This document shows positions 31,170-39,197 of a stretch of 64,000 bases of DNA, in pieces (the stretch's first letter is position 1; the number at the start of each line of letters is the position of its first letter). Position numbers and translations under genes: made by a program. The notes below the pieces were generated by a model, which ran no database searches, was not told the DNA's origin, and saw only the letters and a program-made list of their open reading frames with translations. The stretch covers positions 4,895,001 through 4,959,000 of the forward strand of contig NZ_PKFQ01000001.1 in assembly GCF_002939475.1 (NCBI RefSeq), read 5' to 3'. This stretch comes from Streptomyces cinnamoneus (GTDB lineage: Bacteria; Actinomycetota; Actinomycetes; Streptomycetales; Streptomycetaceae).

Positions 31170-31673
31170 ATGGCGGGCCTGGAGGGGACGGAGCAGCCGC
31201 GGCAACGGGTCGGCACGGCCCCTGTGCGGTGGAGCCCGTCCGTTGAGGATGAGTTGGCGCTCAAGGCGCTCGATCTGTTCGGCGACCCCACACAAGGGGA
31301 GGTCCGGCTGCCCTCCCGCCCCGAGTCCGCCGTCGCCGCCCGCCGGCTCACCCAGTCGGTCGTCCTGCGCCACTGGGGCCTGTCGACCCAAGTCACGGAG
31401 CACGCCGTGCTGCTGGTCTCCGAGCTGGTGGGCAACGCCGTCCGGCACACGGGCGCCCGCTGCTTCGGCCTGCGGATGCTGCGGCGGCGGGGCTGGCTGC
31501 GCATAGAGGTGCGCGACCCCTCGCGGGGGCTGCCCTGTCTGCTGCCGGTGCGCGAGCTGGACACCAGCGGGCGGGGGCTCTTCCTGGTCGACAAGCTGGC
31601 GGACCGCTGGGGTGTGGACCTGCTGGCGCGGGGCAAGACCACGTGGTTCGAGATGCGCGTCGTGGACCGCTGA
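31170..31673 (+). CDS. RsbW-like ATP-binding protein (anti-sigma/HATPase_c_2)
   Basis: Small stand-alone GHKL ATPase of 167 aa, of the kind that act as anti-sigma factors or serine kinases on anti-anti-sigma factors and are very abundant in Streptomyces. The N-box is LLVSELVGNAVRHTG (about residues 89-103), the G1 box VRDPSRG and the G2-like block SGRGLFLVDKLADRWG (about 136-151). No kinase His or sensor domain is present. ATG codons at 31158, 31161 and 31170 are all in frame; 31170 is chosen because the N-terminus MAGLEG matches relatives I recall and a CATGAT hexamer lies seven bases before it. The partner is not in the window. A strong terminator follows. Confidence 0.85.
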   Translation: MAGLEGTEQPRQRVGTAPVRWSPSVEDELALKALDLFGDPTQGEVRLPSRPESAVAARRLTQSVVLRHWGLSTQVTEHAVLLVSELVGNAVRHTGARCFGLRMLRRRGWLRIEVRDPSRGLPCLLPVRELDTSGRGLFLVDKLADRWGVDLLARGKTTWFEMRVVDR

Positions 31674-32019
31674 CGCGGGCCCCCGTCGGACGCGACGGCG
31701 ACGAAGACGAAGAGGCCCCCGTCCGCCGTACCGGCGAGGGGGCCTCTTCGTGTGCGCCGCGGAGAAATGGGGTGTGTTCCGCGGCGGGAGTCGCAACCTG
31801 GCCCGGGTCAATGGGGGTCGCTGGCCATGACTATGGCATGGGGGATGGCCGAAAACCAAAGTGAGAATGCTGCAATCAAAGGTGACCTGCGACACTCGCC
31901 TTGCATTCCATGAATTAACTCGGCGTACGTCTTATTTCTATGCGGAGCTGTCGCGGTCCTTGCGGAGTGTGCCCTGCACCGGTCTCATGGACCGGGCAAG
32001 CCCGACCCGGAGGCCGCCC
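31674..32019. other. 346-bp intergenic region before the amidase
   Basis: Contains the terminator at 31707-31751 and then a relatively AT-rich stretch (31850-31950), the lowest-GC sequence nearby, that probably carries the amidase promoter. I could not assign a -35/-10 pair with confidence. No gene is seen. Confidence 0.5.
31707..31751 (+). terminator. Terminator after the RsbW-like gene
   Basis: Perfect 14-bp stem ACGAAGAGGCCCCC / GGGGGCCTCTTCGT with a 17-nt loop. Confidence 0.8.
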
Positions 32020-32514
32020 ATGAGTCAGCCCGCCTACCCGCCCACACACTGGATACCGGCGAACAGCGCCAACTACACGCCCTCGGCGCGGCCGGAGGCC
32101 CATCCGGTCGGCTTCCTCGTGATCCACGTGACCGAGGAGACGTTCCAGGACGCCCGGCGGATCTTCCAGGACCCCACCTCGAAGGTCTCGGCGCACTACA
32201 TGGTCGCGTCGAAGGACGGCTACATCGGTCAGTTCGTGCGCGAGAAGGACATCGCCTGGCACGCGGGGAACTGGGACTACAACACCCGGAGCGTCGGCAT
32301 CGAGCACGAGGGCTGGACCGACCGCCCCGAGTACTTCACCGACGCCCTCTACCGCTCCTCCGCGAGGCTCGCCCGCGCGGTCTGCGACCGCTACGGCATC
32401 CCCCCGACCCGCGCCCACATCATCGGCCACAACGAGGTGCCGGGAGCCACCCACACCGACCCCGGTCCGCACTGGGACTGGGACCGTTACATCAGGCTGG
32501 TGACCGGCGGCTAA
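32020..32514 (+). CDS. N-acetylmuramoyl-L-alanine amidase (Amidase_2/PGRP fold)
   Basis: Zinc amidase cleaving the MurNAc-L-Ala bond of peptidoglycan; a single catalytic domain of 164 aa, like phage T7 lysozyme. Zinc and catalytic positions can be read in LVIHVTEET (His, about residue 34), SAHYMVAS, the SVGIEHEGW strand and the C-terminal GHNEVPGATHTDPGPHWDW block (His and Asp). ATG 32020 has GGAGG six bases upstream; the frame is open further left but carries no domain. There is no signal peptide at this start, so it is cytoplasmic, exported by lysis, or uses a non-classical route. An EF-hand gene follows after 39 bp on the same strand. Confidence 0.9.
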   Translation: MSQPAYPPTHWIPANSANYTPSARPEAHPVGFLVIHVTEETFQDARRIFQDPTSKVSAHYMVASKDGYIGQFVREKDIAWHAGNWDYNTRSVGIEHEGWTDRPEYFTDALYRSSARLARAVCDRYGIPPTRAHIIGHNEVPGATHTDPGPHWDWDRYIRLVTGG

Positions 32515-32553
32515 TCTGTGCCGGTCCACCAAGCACTCCTGGGGAGGCAGAAC

Positions 32554-32766
32554 ATGGCGAGCATCGAAGAAGCCCGTACCGCTTTCGACCGTTTCGACAT
32601 CGACGGCGACGGGTTCATCACGGCGGCCGAGTACAAGAGCGTGATGGCTCAGCTCGGCGACCACCAGGTCACCGAGACCGTGGCCCAGGCCATCATCAAC
32701 AAGAAGGACGGCAACGGCGACGGCGTGCTCTCCTTCGAGGAGTTCTGGGCTTCCATGAACCGCTGA
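32554..32766 (+). CDS. EF-hand calcium-binding protein (70 aa)
   Basis: Small cytosolic calmodulin-like protein with two EF-hands. Loop 1, DIDGDGFITAAE (about residues 14-25), is canonical (D-x-D-x-D-G-x-I-x-x-x-E). Loop 2, DGNGDGVLSFEE (about residues 52-63), is also complete. ATG 32554 is preceded by GGGGAGG. It resembles the short Streptomyces Cab proteins from memory, some of which affect spore germination and aerial hyphae; no gene symbol is assigned. It is in the same direction as the amidase, 39 bp upstream, so a shared transcript is possible. Function probably calcium buffering or signalling. Confidence 0.92.
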   Translation: MASIEEARTAFDRFDIDGDGFITAAEYKSVMAQLGDHQVTETVAQAIINKKDGNGDGVLSFEEFWASMNR

Positions 32767-32791
32767 CCCCGGTCACCGGCCGGCGTCCGGG

Positions 32792-33100
32792 TCAGCGCCA
32801 GCCACGCCGCTGGGCGCTGGCCCGCCGCCGCCGGTCGTTGCACAACAGGCACCGCCCCCACCCGGGCGGCAGCGGGTCGGCCTTGTCCCCGAAGAGCGGG
32901 TCCACCGGCCCCTTCGGGTGCTCGGCACACCCCGTGGCCCCGCCCCCGGCACCCAGGGCGCTGGCCGCGCTCAGGGCCCGGCGCAGGGCGTCCACGAGCT
33001 GGTCGGCCTCATGGGGCGCGGGCTCGGCGCCCAGCGAGAAGGCGATGTCCGAGGCGGTGCTGAGCGCGCTCTGCAGCTCGCGCAGGTCTGCGTAACTCAT
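32792..33100 (-). CDS. Conserved hypothetical protein, putative leaderless (102 aa)
   Basis: Unrecognised Streptomyces protein. The N-terminal 50 residues are helical (YADLRELQSALSTASDIAFSLG, then HEADQLVDALRRALSAASAL), followed by a Gly-rich hinge and a C-terminal segment with GCAEH and GRCLLCND before a basic RRRRASAQRRGWR tail. The three cysteines with a nearby His could bind metal. The ATG at 33100 has no ribosome site; TACGCT (33108-33113) is seven bases upstream, the position expected for a leaderless -10. It is divergent from cutA across 61 bp. Confidence 0.6.
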   Translation of the reverse strand: MSYADLRELQSALSTASDIAFSLGAEPAPHEADQLVDALRRALSAASALGAGGGATGCAEHPKGPVDPLFGDKADPLPPGWGRCLLCNDRRRRASAQRRGWR

Positions 33101-33107
33101 GCTCGCG

Positions 33108-33113
33108 AGCGTA
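33108..33113 (-). promoter_or_regulatory. Likely -10 (TACGCT) for the leaderless gene at 33100
   Basis: Minus-strand TANNNT hexamer, seven bases before the ATG. No ribosome site is present. Confidence 0.45.
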
Positions 33114-33149
33114 CGCGGCACCACTGACATCGCGGGTGGTGGCCTGGGA

Positions 33150-33155
33150 TACGGT
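33150..33155 (+). promoter_or_regulatory. Likely -10 (TACGGT) for leaderless cutA
   Basis: TANNNT hexamer with six bases to ATG 33162 and no ribosome site. A TGACAT at 33125-33130 is 19 bp upstream as a possible -35. Confidence 0.5.
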
Positions 33156-33161
33156 CGGCCC

Positions 33162-33488
33162 ATGCCGGAGCCCGAGTACGTGACCGTGATGACCACCACG
33201 GACAGCGAGGCCGCCGCACGGCACCTCGCGCAGAGCGCCGTCGAGCGCCGCGTCGCCGCGTGCGCGCAGATCGACGGGCCCGTGACCAGCGTCTACCGCT
33301 GGGAGGGCCGGATCGAGACGGCGGCGGAGTGGCGGGTGCTCTTCAAGGCCACCGCGGCGTGCTACGCCGTCCTGGAAGCGCACGTCACGCGCGAGCACCC
33401 CTACGACGTCCCCGAGATCATCGCCCTGCCGGTGGTGGCGGGCAGCGACGCCTACCTCGCGTGGCTGCGCCAGGAGACGGCGCAGTAG
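33162..33488 (+). CDS. cutA: Divalent-cation tolerance protein CutA1
   Basis: Small trimeric CutA1 protein of 108 aa linked to metal tolerance; precise role unclear. It shows the family pattern: VTVMTTTDSEAAARHLAQS, RVAACAQIDGPVTSVYRWEGRIETAAEW and HPYDVPEIIALPVVAGSDAYLAWL. The conserved Cys of AACAQI and the basic/aromatic YRWEG loop are present. ATG 33162 is preferred to an upstream in-frame start because of the -10 six bases before it. It converges on sdaA, with a hairpin between. Confidence 0.93.
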   Translation: MPEPEYVTVMTTTDSEAAARHLAQSAVERRVAACAQIDGPVTSVYRWEGRIETAAEWRVLFKATAACYAVLEAHVTREHPYDVPEIIALPVVAGSDAYLAWLRQETAQ

Positions 33489-33527
33489 CACCACCGGGGC
33501 GCCGGCGCCCCCCTGGCGGACGCGGAA

Positions 33528-33557
33528 CGGCCTCCCCACCGCGAGGTGGAGAGGCCG
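33528..33557. terminator. Terminator between cutA and sdaA
   Basis: 13-bp stem CGGCCTCCCCACC / GGTGGAGAGGCCG with one mismatch and a GCGA tetraloop, between convergent genes. Confidence 0.75.
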
Positions 33558-33579
33558 TCGTCGCCGCGGGGGACGCCGG

Positions 33580-34962
33580 TCAGCACTCGATGACGTTGAC
33601 CGCGAGTCCGCCCCGCGCCGTCTCCTTGTACTTGACCTTCATGTCGGCGCCCGTCTCCTTCATGGTCTTGATGACCTTGTCCAGGGACACGTGGTGCCGC
33701 CCGTCGCCCCGCAGGGCCATGCGGGCCGCGGTGACGGCCTTGGCGGCCGCCATGCCGTTGCGCTCGATGCAGGGGATCTGGACCAGGCCGCCGACCGGGT
33801 CGCAGGTCAGGCCCAGGTTGTGCTCCATGCCGATCTCGGCGGCGTTCTCGACCTGCTCCGGGGTGCCGCCGAGCACCTCGGCCAGGCCGCCGGAGGCCAT
33901 CGAGCAGGCCGAGCCGACCTCGCCCTGGCAGCCGACCTCGGCGCCGGAGATCGAGGCGTTCTCCTTGAAGAGCATGCCGATCGCGCCCGCGGCGAGGAGG
34001 AAGCGGACGATGCCCTCCTCGTCCGCGCCCGGGACGAAGTTCATGTAGTAGTGCAGGACGGCGGGGATGATGCCCGCGGCGCCGTTGGTGGGGGCGGTGA
34101 CGACCCGGCCGCCGGCCGCGTTCTCCTCGTTGACGGCCATGGCGTAGATCGTGATCCACTCCATCGCGCGGGCCTGCGCGTCGCCCTCGGCGCGGAGCTG
34201 GCGGGCGGAGTTCGCGGCGCGACGGCGGACCTTCAGGCCGCCGGGGAGGATGCCCTCGCGGGACATGCCGCGCGTGACGCACGCCTGCATGACGCGCCAG
34301 ATCTCCAGCAGGCCCTCGCGGATCTCCGTCTCCGTGCGCCAGGCCTTCTCGTTCTCCATCATCATCGCGGAGATCGACAGGCCGGACTCGCGGGCCATGC
34401 GCAGCAGCTCGTCGCCCGTGCGGAAGGGGTACTTCAGAACGGTGTCGTCCAGGACGATCCGGTCCGCGCCGACGGCGTCCTCGTCGACGACGAAGCCGCC
34501 GCCGACCGAGTAGTAGGTCTTCTCCAGGAGCGGGGCGCCGGCCTCGTCGTAGGCGAAGAGGGTCATGCCGTTGGCGTGGTACGGCAGGGAACGGCGTCGG
34601 TGCAGGATCAGCTGGGTCGAGTCGTCGAAGTCGATCTCGTGGGCGGAGCCGATCTCGGCGCCGAGCAGCCGCAGCCGCTTGGTGGTGCGGATGCGCTCCA
34701 CCTCGTCGTCGGCGACCTCGACGTCGACGGTGCGGGGCGAGTGGCCCTCCAGGCCCAGCAGCACGGCCTTCGGCGTGCCGTGGCCGTGGCCGGTGGCGCC
34801 CAGCGAGCCGAAGAGCTCGGCGCGCACGGAGGCGGTGTGGGCCAGCAGGCCCTCGTTCTTGAGCCGGCCCACGAACATGCGGGCGGCGCGCATCGGGCCG
34901 ACCGTGTGGGAGCTGGACGGGCCTATGCCGATCGAGAAGAGATCGAAAACGGAGATGGCCAC
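33580..34962 (-). CDS. sdaA: L-serine ammonia-lyase (dehydratase), iron-sulfur dependent, SdaA
   Basis: Converts L-serine to pyruvate and ammonia using an oxygen-sensitive [4Fe-4S] cluster. Single-chain type of 460 aa: the SDH beta domain (residues 1-150) with [18 protein letters not shown] at its start, then the alpha domain. Cluster-ligand cysteines are expected in [27 protein letters not shown] and the final VIEC. GTG 34962 follows AGGGAGC. It lies downstream of glyA on the same strand but past a 16-bp hairpin, so it is either expressed by read-through from the glycine operon or from its own promoter. In context it drains serine made by GlyA. Confidence 0.93.
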   Translation of the reverse strand: MAISVFDLFSIGIGPSSSHTVGPMRAARMFVGRLKNEGLLAHTASVRAELFGSLGATGHGHGTPKAVLLGLEGHSPRTVDVEVADDEVERIRTTKRLRLLGAEIGSAHEIDFDDSTQLILHRRRSLPYHANGMTLFAYDEAGAPLLEKTYYSVGGGFVVDEDAVGADRIVLDDTVLKYPFRTGDELLRMARESGLSISAMMMENEKAWRTETEIREGLLEIWRVMQACVTRGMSREGILPGGLKVRRRAANSARQLRAEGDAQARAMEWITIYAMAVNEENAAGGRVVTAPTNGAAGIIPAVLHYYMNFVPGADEEGIVRFLLAAGAIGMLFKENASISGAEVGCQGEVGSACSMASGGLAEVLGGTPEQVENAAEIGMEHNLGLTCDPVGGLVQIPCIERNGMAAAKAVTAARMALRGDGRHHVSLDKVIKTMKETGADMKVKYKETARGGLAVNVIEC

Positions 34963-35014
34963 GGTGGCTGCTCCCTACTTGTCGGTATTACGGGTCTTAC
35001 GGGGGGTGCTCTGA

Positions 35015-35068
35015 CGCGGTACGGGGCGCCCGGCTCACCTTCCAGTGTGCAGGGCGCCCCGTACCGCG
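35015..35068 (-). terminator. Terminator after glyA
   Basis: Perfect 16-bp stem CGCGGTACGGGGCGCC / GGCGCCCCGTACCGCG with a 22-nt loop, 22 bp beyond the glyA stop. Confidence 0.8.
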
Positions 35069-35090
35069 GGATGAATCCGGTGCTGCGGTG

Positions 35091-36353
35091 CTACTTCAGA
35101 CCGGGGTACAGCGGGTGCTTCGCCGCCAGGGCGGTGACGCGGCCGCGCAGCGCCTCGGCGTCGAAGCCCGGCTTGAGGGCCTCGGCGATGATGTCGGCGA
35201 CCTCGCGGAAGTCCTCCGTCTGGAAGCCCCGCGTCGCCAGCGCCGGCGTGCCGATCCGCAGACCCGAGGTGATCATCGGGGGCCGCGGGTCGTTGGGGAT
35301 GGCGTTGCGGTTGACCGTGATCCCGACCTCGTGGAGGCGGTCCTCGGCCTGCTGGCCGTCCAGCTCGGAGTTGCGCAGGTCCACGAGGACCAGGTGCACG
35401 TCCGTGCCGCCGGAGAGGACGGAGACGCCCGCCTCGGCCACGTCCGGCTGCACCAGGCGCTCGGCCAGGATCTTCGCGCCCTCCAGCGTACGCTGCTGGC
35501 GCTCCTTGAACTCCTCGCTCGCCGCGACCTTGAAGCTGACGGCCTTGGCGGCGATCACGTGCTCCAGCGGGCCACCCTGCTGACCGGGGAAGACGGCGGA
35601 GTTGATCTTCTTGGCCAGGTCGGCGGTGGAGAGGATCACACCGCCGCGCGGACCGCCCAGGGTCTTGTGCGTGGTGGTGGTGACGACGTGCGCGTGCGGC
35701 ACCGGGGAGGGGTGCAGCCCGGCGGCGACCAGGCCCGCGAAGTGGGCCATGTCGACCATCAGGTACGCGCCGACCTCGTCGGCGATCCGGCGGAAGGCCG
35801 CGAAGTCCAGCTGGCGCGGGTAGGCGGACCAGCCGGCCACGATCAGCTTCGGGCGGTGCTCCTTGGCGAGGCGCTCGACCTCCTCCATGTCCACCCGGTT
35901 GGTCTGCTCGTCGACGTGGTAGGCGACCACGTTGTAGAGCTTGCCCGAGAAGTTGATCTTCATGCCGTGGGTCAGGTGCCCGCCGTGCGCGAGGTTCAGG
36001 CCCAGGATGGTGTCGCCCGGGTTGAGCAGGGCGAACATGGCGGCGGCGTTGGCCTGCGCGCCGGAGTGCGGCTGGACGTTCGCGGCCTCGGCGCCGAAGA
36101 GCGCCTTGATGCGGTCGATCGCGATCTGCTCGACGACGTCGACGTGCTCGCAGCCGCCGTAGTAGCGGCGGCCCGGGTAGCCCTCGGCGTACTTGTTGGT
36201 GAGGACCGAGCCCTGGGCCTCCATGACGGCGACCGGAGCGAAGTTCTCCGACGCGATCATCTCGAGGGTGGACTGCTGGCGGTGGAGTTCGGCGTCGACG
36301 GCGGCGGCGACGTCGGGGTCGAGCTCATGGAGGGAGCTGTTCAGAAGCGACAT
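35091..36353 (-). CDS. glyA: Serine hydroxymethyltransferase GlyA
   Basis: PLP enzyme interconverting serine and glycine with tetrahydrofolate, 420 aa, standard length. Key sequences are the N-terminal [48 protein letters not shown] and the PLP-lysine motif [19 protein letters not shown] 36353 with AGGAAGAA upstream. Third gene of gcvT-gcvH-glyA (gap of 42 bp to gcvH), which places it under the glycine riboswitch: excess glycine is cleaved by the GCV system and the methylene-THF it yields can be used here to make serine. A terminator follows. Confidence 0.96.
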   Translation of the reverse strand: MSLLNSSLHELDPDVAAAVDAELHRQQSTLEMIASENFAPVAVMEAQGSVLTNKYAEGYPGRRYYGGCEHVDVVEQIAIDRIKALFGAEAANVQPHSGAQANAAAMFALLNPGDTILGLNLAHGGHLTHGMKINFSGKLYNVVAYHVDEQTNRVDMEEVERLAKEHRPKLIVAGWSAYPRQLDFAAFRRIADEVGAYLMVDMAHFAGLVAAGLHPSPVPHAHVVTTTTHKTLGGPRGGVILSTADLAKKINSAVFPGQQGGPLEHVIAAKAVSFKVAASEEFKERQQRTLEGAKILAERLVQPDVAEAGVSVLSGGTDVHLVLVDLRNSELDGQQAEDRLHEVGITVNRNAIPNDPRPPMITSGLRIGTPALATRGFQTEDFREVADIIAEALKPGFDAEALRGRVTALAAKHPLYPGLK

Positions 36354-36395
36354 GAGTTCTTCCTGGACTTCCTGACGGGAGGGAAGCGGGCGGGG

Positions 36396-36773
36396 TCAGC
36401 CGGCGAAGGCGGTGTACTCGTCGGCGGTCAGCAGCTCCGCCGGCTCGTCCGTGATCTTCACCTTGAACAGCCAGCCGCCCTCGAAGGGGGCGGTGTTCAC
36501 CAGCGCCGGGTCGTCCACGACGTCCTGGTTGGCCTCGACGACCTCGCCGGTCACCGGGGCGTACAGGTCGCTGACCGACTTGGTGGACTCCAGCTCGCCA
36601 CAGGTCTCGCCCGCGGTGACCGTGTCACCGACGGCCGGGAGCTGGGCGTAGACGACGTCACCGAGCGCGTTCGCCGCGAACTCGGTGATGCCGACCGTCG
36701 CCACACCGTTCTCGTCGGTGGCCGACAGCCACTCGTGCTCCTTGGTGTAGCGCAGCTGCTGGGGGTTGCTCAT
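36396..36773 (-). CDS. gcvH: Glycine cleavage system H protein
   Basis: Lipoyl carrier that shuttles the aminomethyl group between GcvP, GcvT and lipoamide dehydrogenase, 125 aa. The lipoylated lysine is in [18 protein letters not shown] (about residue 64). The start [16 protein letters not shown] is typical, and ATG 36773 has AGGAGAAT upstream. It lies 87 bp after gcvT. GcvP is not in the window, so the complex is completed from elsewhere. Confidence 0.96.
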   Translation of the reverse strand: MSNPQQLRYTKEHEWLSATDENGVATVGITEFAANALGDVVYAQLPAVGDTVTAGETCGELESTKSVSDLYAPVTGEVVEANQDVVDDPALVNTAPFEGGWLFKVKITDEPAELLTADEYTAFAG

Positions 36774-36860
36774 GGCTAGATTCTCCTGTACGCGCGAGGG
36801 TGCTTGTGCAACGGGTCTTGACAGGTGGGATGAGGGGGACTCAGTGATCCTGTCGGTGGA

Positions 36861-37979
36861 TCAGCGTTCCCGCTTGTAGAAGGGCAGCGCGACGACCTCG
36901 TACGGCTCGTGGGTGCCGCGGATGTCCACGCATACCCCTTCCGTCCCCGCCGTGGCGTGCGCCGCGTCGACGTAGGCGATCGCGATCGGCTTACCGAGTG
37001 TGGGGGAGGGGGCGCCGGAGGTGACCTCGCCCACGACCGTTCCGTCGGCGGTCACCACGGGGTAGCCGGCGCGCGGCACCCGGCGGCCGGCCGCGATCAG
37101 CCCGACGAGCTTGCGCGGCGGGGCGCTCGCGGCCCGCTCGGCCGCGGCCGTCAGTGCCTCGCGGCCGACGAAGTCGCCCGCCTTGTCGAACTTCACGACC
37201 CGGCCCAGACCCGCGTCGAACGGCGTGGTGGCCGTGGTCAGCTCGTGCCCGTACAGCGGCATGCCCGCCTCCAGGCGCAGCGTGTCGCGGCAGGAGAGCC
37301 CGCAGGGGACGAGACCGGCGTCGGCGCCCGCCTCGGTCAGCGCCTGCCACAGCTTCTCCGCGTCCGAGGGCGCGACAAAGAGCTCGAAGCCGTCCTCGCC
37401 GGTGTAGCCGGTGCGGGCGATCAGCGCGGACACGCCGGCGACGGTGCCCGGCAGGCCCGCGTAGTACTTCAGGCCGTCCAGGTCGGCGTCCGTGACGGAC
37501 TTCAGGATGCCGGGGGAGGCCGGGCCCTGCACGGCGATCAGCGCGTAGTTCTCGCGGTCGTCCCGGACCACCGCGTCGAAGCCCGCCGCGCGCTCGGTGA
37601 GCGCGTCCAGCACCACCTGGGCGTTGGAGGCGTTGGCCACGACCATGTACTCCTGCTCGCCGAGGCGGTAGACGATCAGGTCGTCCAGGATGCCGCCGCC
37701 GGCCTCGCAGATCATGGTGTAGCGGGCGCGGCCGACGGCCAGCGCGGACAGGTCGCCCACGAGGGCGTGGTCGAGCGCCCGGCCGGCCCCGGGGCCCGTC
37801 AGGGTGATCTCGCCCATGTGGGACAGGTCGAACAGGCCCGCGCGGGTGCGCACCGCGAGGTGTTCGTCGCGCTCGCTGCCGTAGCGCAGGGGCATGTCCC
37901 AGCCCGCGAAGTCGGTCATGGTGGCGCCCAGCGCGCGGTGCGTGGCGTCGAGGGCGGTACGGCGGGGGGCTTCGGTCAT
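36861..37979 (-). CDS. gcvT: Glycine cleavage system aminomethyltransferase GcvT
   Basis: T protein: moves the one-carbon unit from aminomethyl-lipoyl-GcvH to tetrahydrofolate, releasing ammonia. 372 aa. Recognisable sequences are the N-terminal FAGWDMPLRY, GLFDLSHMGEI, the central TGYTGEDGFELF and GLSCRDTLRLEAGMPLYGHEL, and RVPRAGYPV near the C-terminus. The conserved Asp of the folate site is in this frame. ATG 37979 has GGGAG seven bases upstream; the slightly longer open frame runs into the riboswitch. First gene of the glycine operon. Confidence 0.96.
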   Translation of the reverse strand: MTEAPRRTALDATHRALGATMTDFAGWDMPLRYGSERDEHLAVRTRAGLFDLSHMGEITLTGPGAGRALDHALVGDLSALAVGRARYTMICEAGGGILDDLIVYRLGEQEYMVVANASNAQVVLDALTERAAGFDAVVRDDRENYALIAVQGPASPGILKSVTDADLDGLKYYAGLPGTVAGVSALIARTGYTGEDGFELFVAPSDAEKLWQALTEAGADAGLVPCGLSCRDTLRLEAGMPLYGHELTTATTPFDAGLGRVVKFDKAGDFVGREALTAAAERAASAPPRKLVGLIAAGRRVPRAGYPVVTADGTVVGEVTSGAPSPTLGKPIAIAYVDAAHATAGTEGVCVDIRGTHEPYEVVALPFYKRER

Positions 37980-38025
37980 GGTCAGGCTCCCGGGCAATGA
38001 GTCGCGGAGGACTACCTGGACAGGC

Positions 38026-38240
38026 GGCCTCCCCATCTGTCATCGGAACCTGAGAGGTTCACCGGGAGTCCTCGACGGTGACGAGGGCCCGGCTTGCACC
38101 TTGGGTGGGACCGCACGGCGGTCCGCTTTTCAGATCTGCCTCACCCGCGCGGTACGGGGCCTGAGAGATTCAAGGGAGGAACTTGCTCCTTCGGCGCCCT
38201 GCGCACGACGGCGCCGGGACTCTCCCGCGCGGATTCGAGC
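38026..38240 (-). ncRNA. Tandem glycine riboswitch controlling gcvT-gcvH-glyA
   Basis: On the minus strand two glycine aptamers follow one another. Aptamer 1 runs from CGCGGGAGAGTCCCGGCGCC through GCCGAAGGAGCAA and AATCTCTCAGGCCCC to GAGGCAGATCTG. Aptamer 2 contains GACTCCCGGTGAACCTCTCA and then GTTCCGATGACAGATGGGGA. The paired CTCTCAGG elements are the diagnostic conserved blocks. It sits between the promoter and gcvT, where glycine binding should turn expression on. Boundaries are approximate. Confidence 0.88.
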
Positions 38241-38242
38241 GG

Positions 38243-38271
38243 CCGGTATGCAGTTGGTCGTGCGGTGCCAA
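38243..38271 (-). promoter_or_regulatory. Promoter of the glycine operon
   Basis: Minus-strand -35 TTGGCA (38266-38271) and -10 TACCGG (38243-38248) with a 17-bp spacer, just upstream of the first aptamer. The -10 lacks the final T. Confidence 0.5.
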
Positions 38272-38402
38272 TGCCGTTGGCGCGGACATCATTGCACGTA
38301 CGGGCGTGCGACGGACCGCCCACCGCCCCATCAATTGGATTACCTTTCCTTTACGTCTCGTGGGTAAGGGGCAGTGGACGGACGGGGGAGTGAGGCGATC
38401 AG

Positions 38403-39068
38403 GTGGGTACGGTGCCTACAGACGTGGAGGGGCAGGCGGCGGACCCATGGCGGGGCCCGGCCGGGCCCGCGGCACCCGGGCGCGTGATCGACCTCCGGGG
38501 CGAGCGGGCGGCGCCGGTGGAGCTGCGGTACGCCCTCGGCGACCTGCTGGTCGTCTCGGGCCTGCCCGGCAGCGGCAAGTCCACGCTGATCCGCCGGGCG
38601 GTGGCCGCCCTGGACGGCCGGGGCACCCCGATCGTGTGCGTCGACTCCCAGGACTCCCGCGACCGCTTCGAGCGCCGCACGCCCCCGTGGCTGCCGTACG
38701 GCCTCTACCGCCCGCTGGTCCGCCTCGTCCACTTCGCGGCCCTGCGCCGGGCGCTGCGCTCGGGCGCCAGCGTCGTCGTCCACGACTGCGGGCAGCGCGG
38801 CTGGGTCCGCCGCTGGCTCGTGCGCGACGCGCGGCGCCGGGGCGCCGCGGTGCACGTCCTGCTCCTCGCGGTGGACGCGGGCACGGCGCTCGCCGGGCAG
38901 GCGGCGCGCGGCCGGACCGTCCCGCCGCGGGTCTTCGCGCGCCACCGCCGGGCGATGGGCGCGCTCGTCGGACGGGTGACGGCCGGGCGTGTCCCGCCGG
39001 GGGTCAGCTCGGCCGCCCTGCTCGACCGCGCCTCGGCGCGGGCGGTGCGGGTGATCGCCTTCGGGTAG
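38403..39068 (+). CDS. P-loop ATPase/kinase-like protein (221 aa)
   Basis: Single-domain P-loop NTPase. The Walker A motif is GLPGSGKST (about residues 53-61), with VVVHDCGQRGW as the likely Walker B region. The layout (nucleotide loop, HFAALRRAL helix, Arg-rich segment VRRWLVRDARRRG acting as a lid, and RTVPPRVFARHRRAM) resembles small-molecule or RNA kinases and zeta-toxin-like AAA_33 proteins. No toxin/antitoxin partner is adjacent. The GTG at 38403 is the first in frame; a GTG at 38424 is also possible. It is divergent from the glycine riboswitch and followed by the SseB pair. Substrate unknown. Confidence 0.7.
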   Translation: MGTVPTDVEGQAADPWRGPAGPAAPGRVIDLRGERAAPVELRYALGDLLVVSGLPGSGKSTLIRRAVAALDGRGTPIVCVDSQDSRDRFERRTPPWLPYGLYRPLVRLVHFAALRRALRSGASVVVHDCGQRGWVRRWLVRDARRRGAAVHVLLLAVDAGTALAGQAARGRTVPPRVFARHRRAMGALVGRVTAGRVPPGVSSAALLDRASARAVRVIAFG

Positions 39069-39197
39069 GCCCGGCTCCCCGGTCCGCCGCCGGGCGGCGG
39101 GTCCGCGGGAGGGATCCGACGGGGCCCACCCCCGACAACGCGCGTGCGCAGCCGTTAAGGTGCGGGTGCGGCTTTGACGAGACGGCGGTTGGACGAG

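Noticed and set aside
38403-39068. P-loop protein as a zeta toxin of a toxin-antitoxin pair.
   Set aside because: No small antitoxin gene is adjacent and no zeta-specific motif is visible beyond Walker A.
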